Source of the DNA: Candidatus Latescibacterota bacterium
GTDB taxonomy: Bacteria; Latescibacterota; UBA2968; UBA8231
Length of the DNA: 53,931 bases
Reading direction: 5' to 3'
NCBI GenBank assembly: GCA_022827835.1
Contig: JAJEIO010000036.1
Coordinates: 1-53,931, forward strand
A model generated the notes under the pieces. It worked only from the letters and a program-made list of their open reading frames with translations. It ran no database searches and was not told the origin of the DNA. The position numbers and the translations under genes were made by a program. Numbering within the stretch: the stretch's first letter is position 1; every line of letters begins with the position of its first letter. Positions 48,579 through 53,931 of the stretch are shown piece by piece.

Positions 48579-50054
48579 ATGCTTCGTCCCGAGCAAAATA
48601 CCGGCTTGCGCCTCCAGCAAAGGATGGCACCGCAGCTCATCCAATCGCTGCGGCTGTTGCAGATGTCCACCTTAGATTTGACGCTGGAAGTCAAGCAGCA
48701 ACTCGAACTCAACCCCTTGCTCGAAGAGGTCGTTGAACTGCGCGAGGAGGGGGAAGATGAGGAGGAACTGCGCGAGCAGGAGGAGGGGCTCAAGGCCGAA
48801 GAGGACCTGCCCGCGGACATGGAGGAGGTCGATTGGGACGCGCTGTTGGACGACCAGTTCGACGCGGGCGCGTACAATAGCGAGCGCACGGAATACGATC
48901 CCAATTGGGAGGCTGATCGCGAGCCACAGGAAAACCGCATCACCGCCATGCCGCCTCTCTTAGAGCACCTGTATCGTCAGCTAGGCGAGATTAGCGGTTT
49001 GGCACCGGAAGAGCGCGCTATCGCCGAGTACATCATCGGCAATATCGACGAGCGCGGTTACGTCGGCTGCTCGCTCGCCGAGATCGCCGATGATCTACAA
49101 GTGGAAGTGGCTGCGGTCGAAAAGGTGCTGCGCGTCATTCAGTCTTTTGACCCGTCTGGAGTCGGCGCGCGCGACTTGCGCGAGTGTCTGATGATCCAGT
49201 TGAGCCAGCGCAACGACCCGCTTAGCGCCCTAGCCTTGCAAGTGGTGCGCGACCATCTAGAGGACCTGACGCGGCGGCGTCTGCAGCACATCACCCGCGC
49301 CTTAGCCATTTCCAACGAGAAGCTCAAAGAGGTTTTGCAGGTCATTGAGCGCCTACAGCCGCATCCGGGTCTGTTGGCCAGCAGCGACTACGACAATCTC
49401 TTGACGCTGGATAGCGAAGTCGCGTACATCACGCCGGACTTGGTAGTTGAAAAAATTGGCGAGGAGTGGCAGGTGTGGCTGGCCGACGGGTCCATGCCGT
49501 CCTTAAAGATCAATTCTGAATACCAGCATCTGCTCAACAATTCCCATGGCGACGGTGCGGCTGCGGTCAAGGATTACGTGGCCAAGAATCTCAACGACGC
49601 CCGCTGGCTCATCAACGCCATCCACCAGCGCCGCACTACCATACTCAAGGTGGGTAATTACCTGTTGCAGGCGCAGTTGCCCTTTTTCGAGCAAGGGCCA
49701 TCGCGGTTGCGGCCCTTGGTCTTGCAGGACGTGGCTGACGCGGTGGGAATGCACGTATCGACGATTAGCCGTGTCAGCAACGGCAAGTACGTGCAGACGC
49801 CGCATGGAGTCTTTGAACTGAAGTACTTCTTCGACAACAAGCTCATTACGGACGAAGGCGAAGATGTGTCCGTGCGCTCGGTGAAGGAGAAAATTTCGCA
49901 GCTCGTCGCCGACGAGGACAAGGCCCGACCGCTTTCGGATCAACAGATTGTCGAGGAGTTGAGCAAGGGCGGGCTGAAAATTGCGCGACGAACCATAGCC
50001 AAATACCGCGATCAGCTAAAAATTCCTGCACAGCGGTATCGCAAGGAGCTATAG
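48579..50054 (+). CDS. rpoN: RNA polymerase sigma-54 factor
   Basis: The alternative sigma factor that needs AAA+ activators. 491 residues: Gln/Leu-rich region I (LRLQQRMAPQLIQSLRLLQM) that binds activator, an acidic region II (about 45-95), the core-binding region, the HTH (RPLVLQDVADAVGMHVSTIS) and the RpoN box ARRTIAKYR (469-477) that reads the -24 element. The ATG is preceded by an AT-rich leader with no Shine-Dalgarno sequence. Two of its activators and three candidate promoters lie in this same window. Confidence 0.96.
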   Translation: MLRPEQNTGLRLQQRMAPQLIQSLRLLQMSTLDLTLEVKQQLELNPLLEEVVELREEGEDEEELREQEEGLKAEEDLPADMEEVDWDALLDDQFDAGAYNSERTEYDPNWEADREPQENRITAMPPLLEHLYRQLGEISGLAPEERAIAEYIIGNIDERGYVGCSLAEIADDLQVEVAAVEKVLRVIQSFDPSGVGARDLRECLMIQLSQRNDPLSALALQVVRDHLEDLTRRRLQHITRALAISNEKLKEVLQVIERLQPHPGLLASSDYDNLLTLDSEVAYITPDLVVEKIGEEWQVWLADGSMPSLKINSEYQHLLNNSHGDGAAAVKDYVAKNLNDARWLINAIHQRRTTILKVGNYLLQAQLPFFEQGPSRLRPLVLQDVADAVGMHVSTISRVSNGKYVQTPHGVFELKYFFDNKLITDEGEDVSVRSVKEKISQLVADEDKARPLSDQQIVEELSKGGLKIARRTIAKYRDQLKIPAQRYRKEL

Positions 50055-50063
50055 GTACGCTCC

Positions 50064-50291
50064 TTAAGCGCCCCCTTCCTTCCGCCCGACGATCAACAAA
50101 TGCTCGGGCATTTTTTCCAGCCGCGGTTCGTCCTCGATTTGCTCTCCGCATTCGACGACTTCGACGATGCGTCCGGCTTCCGCATAGCACTGTTGGATGT
50201 CTGCAACCCACACAGACACGTGGCCGCCGGTGTACACTAAGCCAAAGGAATCGTCCGCGAGGACAGACAGGTCCGTCACATCCGCTTGCAC
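50064..50291 (-). pseudogene. Remnant of a class I SAM-dependent methyltransferase
   Basis: A 75-codon open stretch reading QADVTDLSVLADDSFGLVYT, GGHVSVWVADIQQCYAEAGR, then a jump to PEHLLIVGRKEGGA. The first part is typical of the middle of a methyltransferase (D..DLS...DDSFDLVYTGGHV.VWV.DL) and the last part of its C-terminus, with about 100 residues missing between; the SAM-binding N-terminus is gone. It therefore looks like a deletion remnant on the strand opposite rpoN and lptE. Confidence 0.6.
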
Positions 50292-50387
50292 AACCGCGTA
50301 TAGACTACGGCTGATTCTTCGGCTGCTGGCTGTCGGTCGCCGTTATCGCGGAGTCAATCGGAAGGGATTGGCGACAAAAACCCACTG

Positions 50388-50450
50388 CACAGTAACACCC
50401 CGCACCGCTGGCGGTGTTTAAGTAATACATCGCCAGATGGTATTACTGTG
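50388..50450 (+). promoter_or_regulatory. Switch-like RNA structure at the lptE start
   Basis: CACAGTAA (50388-50395) can pair with TTACTGTG (50443-50450). Inside, AACACC (50394-50399) can pair with GGTGTT (50413-50418), and GTAATACATC (50422-50431) with GATGGTATTAC (50436-50446, one bulge). The outer stem and the last hairpin share bases 50443-50446, so they exclude each other. The right arm includes the GTG start of lptE. Confidence 0.55.
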
Positions 50451-50918
50451 AGAAGGAGACCTCCCTTGGCAATACTTCTGCTAGCTCTCTTTTTAGCCAC
50501 TGGTTGCTACCACGGACCCTACAGAGGCATCTTAGGCGGCGGCATTGACACCATCGCCATCCCCTTTGTGGGCAACCAGACAACCGAATACGCCGCTGCC
50601 GATAGCCTGATACAAGCCACGGTCGGGGCCTTCCGAGAGGACGGGCAGTTGCGCTTGGCCGACGAGGGCGGGGCCGACGCCATCCTCTTACTGGACATCC
50701 TCTCCGTTGATGATCGCATCCACTGGGGTAGAGTACTGGGTCAATACCAGTTTTCTATGGTGGTCTCCGTCGAAATAAAATCCTTCGAAGGAGCGGTGCT
50801 GCTGAGGCAATACGAGTCGATAGGGCGGGGAACGTATGAAGCCGACGACGAGCGCGACCAAGCTATAGGCAAGGCCGCGAGAATGGTGGCCGCAGACATT
50901 GTTGGCCGCGCGCAATGA
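50448..50918 (+). CDS. lptE: LPS-assembly lipoprotein LptE
   Basis: A 156-residue lipoprotein: signal MRRRPPLAILLLALFLATGC with Cys20, then the LptE pattern (YHGPYRGILGGGIDTIAIPF, VGNQTTEYAAADSLIQATVG, and a C-terminal IGKAARMVAADIVGR). LptE plugs and helps assemble the LptD barrel. The GTG at 50448 gives a charged signal peptide but has no ribosome site; a TTG at 50466 has AAGGAG in front but would lose the charges. A folded leader overlaps the GTG. Confidence 0.78.
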   Translation: MRRRPPLAILLLALFLATGCYHGPYRGILGGGIDTIAIPFVGNQTTEYAAADSLIQATVGAFREDGQLRLADEGGADAILLLDILSVDDRIHWGRVLGQYQFSMVVSVEIKSFEGAVLLRQYESIGRGTYEADDERDQAIGKAARMVAADIVGRAQ

Positions 50919-50964
50919 ATACAAAGCCCTTGTTACCCCAAAGGAGGATAGCTGTAAACTGGCA

Positions 50965-51493
<529 letters not shown>

Positions 51494-51535
51494 TTATTAT
51501 TCCCTCATCCTTGTATCTGTCTCCAATGAAGGCGG

Positions 51536-51564
51536 TACCGACGGGAATTGTAGGGTCGGCTACG
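51536..51564. terminator. Hairpin between the LarA-like gene and the BrnT gene
   Basis: GTACCGAC (51536-51543) can pair with GTCGGCTAC (51556-51564) with one bulge. It lies just past the stop of the LarA-like gene and may end its transcript; no T-tract is present. Confidence 0.4.
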
Positions 51565-51566
51565 AC

Positions 51567-52811
51567 TTAGCGCAATCGTCCCACGCCGTCAAAAGCCATA
51601 TCGGCCAGTGCGCCGGTTTGCTCTAAGTCGGGATGGTCGCCGAATTCTCGCAGCAGGCTGGCGGAGAGGTGGATGTGGCCGATGTCGAGGGTGTTTTTGA
51701 TGCGGACGACGCGCGCTTGTTCGGGGTGGGCGAGGTTTTGCACCGAGAGCGCGGCTTCAATGGCCTCGCGGTCGGTTGCCATGACGACGGGGATGTACGC
51801 GCGATTGAGGAAGGTGGTGGTGAAGACGTTGGCGTACGTGGCCTCAAAGTCGATGCGCTCGTGCAGGCGGCGGGTGATGATGTCGGCGAGGCCGACGCCG
51901 TTGGCATTGCCGTGGGTTTCGTCGGTTAGGTCGAGCACCACGATGCGAGCCGCACCTGGGGACTCTGGCTCTTTGACGCCGGGCAGGAGCATGCGGCCGA
52001 CGACGTTGGTGTCCATGCCCGTGCCCGAGATATTCTTGCCGATTTGCTCGATGATCAGCAGGTCGATGCCTTGGACGAAGAGGCGGGGCATGGCGCGCCG
52101 CGCTTCGTCCAAAAGCTGCGGCTCGCGGCTTTGGAACTGCCCAGGTTGCAGGGCCTCGACGCGGAGCGTCTCTTCATAGGCGTTTTCGACGAGGGCCACA
52201 CCCATGAGAATCGGCGCTTGGTCGAGGATGCAGCGGCCCCAAGCCGGGATCAGGCGGGCGAGGCTTTCGGCACCCCCGGCGTGGGCGATGGTCGCGCCTT
52301 TGTGGCTGCCTAGGCCAATGGTCATCATCTTCATCAGGCCGCTCTCAAAGGTCCCGCGAAAGGAGGTGTGCGGCTTGACGCGGTTGATGAGCACCACGCC
52401 ATCGGCTTCGGTCGCGAGCCGGTTGAGTAGTACGGGGGTGCCGTCGTCGAGTTGGCCTACCTCGACGACATCCATAGTTGCCTCGACTGGGCAGCCCATG
52501 CTCTCGGCGTCGAGACCGTAGCTGGCGAGCACTTGCTTTTGACCTTGAGCCGTAGCGCCGCCGTGGCTGCCCATAGCTGGCAGCAGGAACGGCTTGCCGC
52601 CGGCCTCTTTGACGCAGTCGATGACGCTGCGGGTGATGAGCGGGATATTGGCGATGCCACGGCTGCCGCCTGTAACGGCGATTCGCGCACTGGGGGCGAT
52701 GGCATCGGCTAGACTGGCGTGCGCTAGCTGGCGGCGGACTTCGCCGGCCACGTCGGCGAGCGAGTCGCTGGCAAAGTGCTGCTTGACAGGGGCCATTTGC
52801 GGTAGTTGCAC
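51567..52811 (-). CDS. LarA-like (lactate racemase N-terminal domain) protein
   Basis: A 414-residue protein whose N-terminal half follows the lactate-racemase-type fold: GSRGIANIPLITRSVIDCVK, PAMGSHGGATAQGQKQVL, ADGVVLINRVKPHTSFRGTF and ESGLMKMMTIGLGSHKGAT. The His of KPH and the Lys of ESGLMK sit roughly where LarA has its His and the Lys that holds the nickel-pincer cofactor, but I cannot prove correspondence. The larger family includes racemases of various 2-hydroxy acids. GTG start. It follows the ThDP-decarboxylase pair after 11 bp, so one operon is likely. Confidence 0.7.
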   Translation of the reverse strand: MQLPQMAPVKQHFASDSLADVAGEVRRQLAHASLADAIAPSARIAVTGGSRGIANIPLITRSVIDCVKEAGGKPFLLPAMGSHGGATAQGQKQVLASYGLDAESMGCPVEATMDVVEVGQLDDGTPVLLNRLATEADGVVLINRVKPHTSFRGTFESGLMKMMTIGLGSHKGATIAHAGGAESLARLIPAWGRCILDQAPILMGVALVENAYEETLRVEALQPGQFQSREPQLLDEARRAMPRLFVQGIDLLIIEQIGKNISGTGMDTNVVGRMLLPGVKEPESPGAARIVVLDLTDETHGNANGVGLADIITRRLHERIDFEATYANVFTTTFLNRAYIPVVMATDREAIEAALSVQNLAHPEQARVVRIKNTLDIGHIHLSASLLREFGDHPDLEQTGALADMAFDGVGRLR

Positions 52812-52822
52812 GGTGGGTACCT

Positions 52823-53392
52823 CTAGGCTTGGCCGACTAGGGCGGTGCGCAGGCGTTGGGCGCGTTCGCCGATCGGCAGGGCCGGTTTGGGCACCGGCTC
52901 GGTGGCCGGGGCGATTTTCCAGATAAAGACGACCGGGCCTTCTTCCGCAAAGTGCTGGTCGAGCTTGGCGTCGAAGTCCTCGTCGGTGTCGATGGTATAG
53001 ACGCGCTGAAGGCCGGCCCCACGGCAGATTTGCTCGTAGTCGATAAAGGCGGCTCCGGGCACGGGCTGACTGCCGGTGACTTCGTACGTGCCGTTTTCAG
53101 TGATGACGAGGGTTAGATTCGGGGCCGGGCGCTGGGCCAAGGTGACGAGGACGCCCAGCGACATCAGGGTGCTGCCGTCGCCGTTGATGCACAAGACCCG
53201 GCGCTCGGGCTGGGCAATGGCCAAGCCCAGTGCAAAGTCAGCGGCGTGGCCCATGGCGCTTTCGACGTGGGCAAAGTCTAGGGGGCCGTCGGAGTGCGCG
53301 GCCCAAGGCATGGCCACGCTCATGGTGGTGACCACAACTTCGTCCGTGCGTCTGGCGGCTAGTTTTGCGAGGCAGGTGTATTTGTCGAGCAT
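52823..53392 (-). CDS. ThDP-dependent decarboxylase, cofactor-binding subunit (ComE-like)
   Basis: 189 residues holding the thiamin-diphosphate motif GDGSTLMSLGVLVTLAQ...NLTLVITENGTYEV, the GDG-x-N pattern of the PP domain, and HVESAMGHAADFALGLAIA near the N-terminus. It resembles the beta subunit of sulfopyruvate decarboxylase or the C-terminal half of phosphonopyruvate decarboxylase. The ATG at 53392 lies one base after the alpha stop, so I prefer it to the longer frame that reaches 53587. Likely substrate is a 3-sulfono- or phosphono-pyruvate type acid; inference. Confidence 0.82.
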   Translation of the reverse strand: MLDKYTCLAKLAARRTDEVVVTTMSVAMPWAAHSDGPLDFAHVESAMGHAADFALGLAIAQPERRVLCINGDGSTLMSLGVLVTLAQRPAPNLTLVITENGTYEVTGSQPVPGAAFIDYEQICRGAGLQRVYTIDTDEDFDAKLDQHFAEEGPVVFIWKIAPATEPVPKPALPIGERAQRLRTALVGQA

Positions 53393-53393
53393 C

Positions 53394-53888
53394 TTATGCA
53401 GTCTCCGCAACCAGCAGCACAGCGGTTGGCAGCAAGGTCTCTTGGGCCTTGGCGAACGCGGCGTCGATTTGACCGCAGTCGTCGTCTGTGTGCATGGCGG
53501 TGTAGGGAATGTTCCAAGCCTTGAGAGTCGGCTCGAAGAAGGTGGCAGCCGTATCGACCCGGGGGGCACCTGGGGCCATGGTCGCATAGCCTCGGTAGCC
53601 GACGAGCATGACGAGGGGAATGCCCATGTTGTAGGCCGTGCCGCGCAAGGCGTCGCCGGCCTCCAGAAAACCCGTGTTCTGGATCAGCACCAGCGGATGG
53701 GCACCGCCCAAATACAGGCCGGAGGCCAAGCCGTACGCCTCGCCCTCGCGGCTGGTGAGGATCACTTCGATGGTGTCGTGTTCCCACAGGCGCTCGTACA
53801 GGACGCACGAGCCATTGTCTGGGACCCCTAATACGTGCGTAATGCCGTGCCGTTCGAGGGCGGCGATGATCTTGGCGGCGCTGATCAC
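53394..53888 (-). CDS. ThDP-dependent decarboxylase, PYR-domain subunit (ComD-like)
   Basis: A 164-residue subunit carrying the pyrimidine-binding domain: IIAALERHGITHVLGVPDNG, then SREGEAYGLASGLYLGGAHP (the catalytic Glu region), LVLIQNTGFLEAGDALRGTA and MLVGYRGYATMAPG. It pairs with the next gene to make a two-subunit ThDP decarboxylase. The GTG at 53888 starts four bases after the stop of an upstream gene, which supports it over the GTG at 53912. Confidence 0.8.
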   Translation of the reverse strand: MISAAKIIAALERHGITHVLGVPDNGSCVLYERLWEHDTIEVILTSREGEAYGLASGLYLGGAHPLVLIQNTGFLEAGDALRGTAYNMGIPLVMLVGYRGYATMAPGAPRVDTAATFFEPTLKAWNIPYTAMHTDDDCGQIDAAFAKAQETLLPTAVLLVAETA

Positions 53889-53892
53889 GGGA

Positions 53893-53931
53893 CTACTCGG
53901 CGAAGATCGCACGGGTGGCGAGGCCGCTCTG
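53893..53931 (-). CDS. C-terminal end of an upstream gene (partial)
   Basis: The last 12 codons before a TAG read QSGLATRAIFAE. Only the tail is inside the window, so no identity can be given. Its stop is four bases from the start of the ThDP subunit gene, suggesting it is the preceding gene of the same operon. Confidence 0.45.
   Translation of the reverse strand, partial: QSGLATRAIFAE

Noticed and set aside
53393..53587. N-terminal extension of the ThDP cofactor-binding subunit
   Set aside because: It is a low-complexity Pro/Ser-rich shadow of the alpha subunit gene on the same strand in another frame.

Overview
The window carries about 50 protein-coding genes, densely packed on both strands, with no tRNA or rRNA gene, insertion sequence or CRISPR array that I can see. 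It comes from a GC-rich Gram-negative (diderm) bacterium: it encodes LPS-export proteins (LptA/C-like, LptB, LptE), a TolC-type outer-membrane protein, lipoproteins, a porin-like protein and menaquinone made by the futalosine route. The primary-type sigma factor is short and lacks region 1.1, as in the Bacteroidota/FCB group. An uncultivated FCB-type lineage (for example Latescibacterota-like) would fit, but that placement is inference, not something the sequence proves.

Layout. 1-5000: nitrogen assimilation on the minus strand (amt, glnK, a TorF-type porin, glnA cut by the window edge), behind a textbook sigma-54 promoter and next to a NifA-type activator. 5000-8900: a UVR-domain protein, a sigma-70 factor, a 506-bp regulatory gap and an NtrC-type response regulator. 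8900-13700: a compact menaquinone cluster (methyltransferase, mqnE, mqnC, mqnA, mqnP). 13700-17500: an accessory island (AlbA_2/ATPase protein, ParA-like ATPase, a broken AbrB-type antitoxin, a Fic protein). 17500-31500: sugar and cofactor enzymes, envelope enzymes, a second UVR-domain paralog, a lipoprotein glycoside-hydrolase-like protein and a DksA-family protein. 31500-39400: TolC, transaldolase, a SIS protein, polyprenyl synthase, an M42 peptidase, an ECF sigma factor, a SEC-C protein, an RmlC-like protein and pyrE. 39400-50100: SMC, DUF2203, gatC, pyrG, LptA/C-like, lptB, rpoN. 50100-53931: a methyltransferase remnant, lptE, a BrnT toxin pair, a LarA-like protein and a two-subunit ThDP decarboxylase.

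The theme running through the window is sigma-54. It encodes RpoN and two sigma-54 activators, and three 15-bp sigma-54 promoter matches with exact spacing lie upstream of amt, of the sigma-70 gene and of the ECF sigma gene. Two different palindromic motifs sit near these promoters where activator sites would be expected. This suggests a sigma cascade in which RpoN controls nitrogen uptake and also two other sigma factors. The least described elements are the AlbA_2/ParA gene pair, the UVR-domain paralog family and the switch-like leader of lptE.
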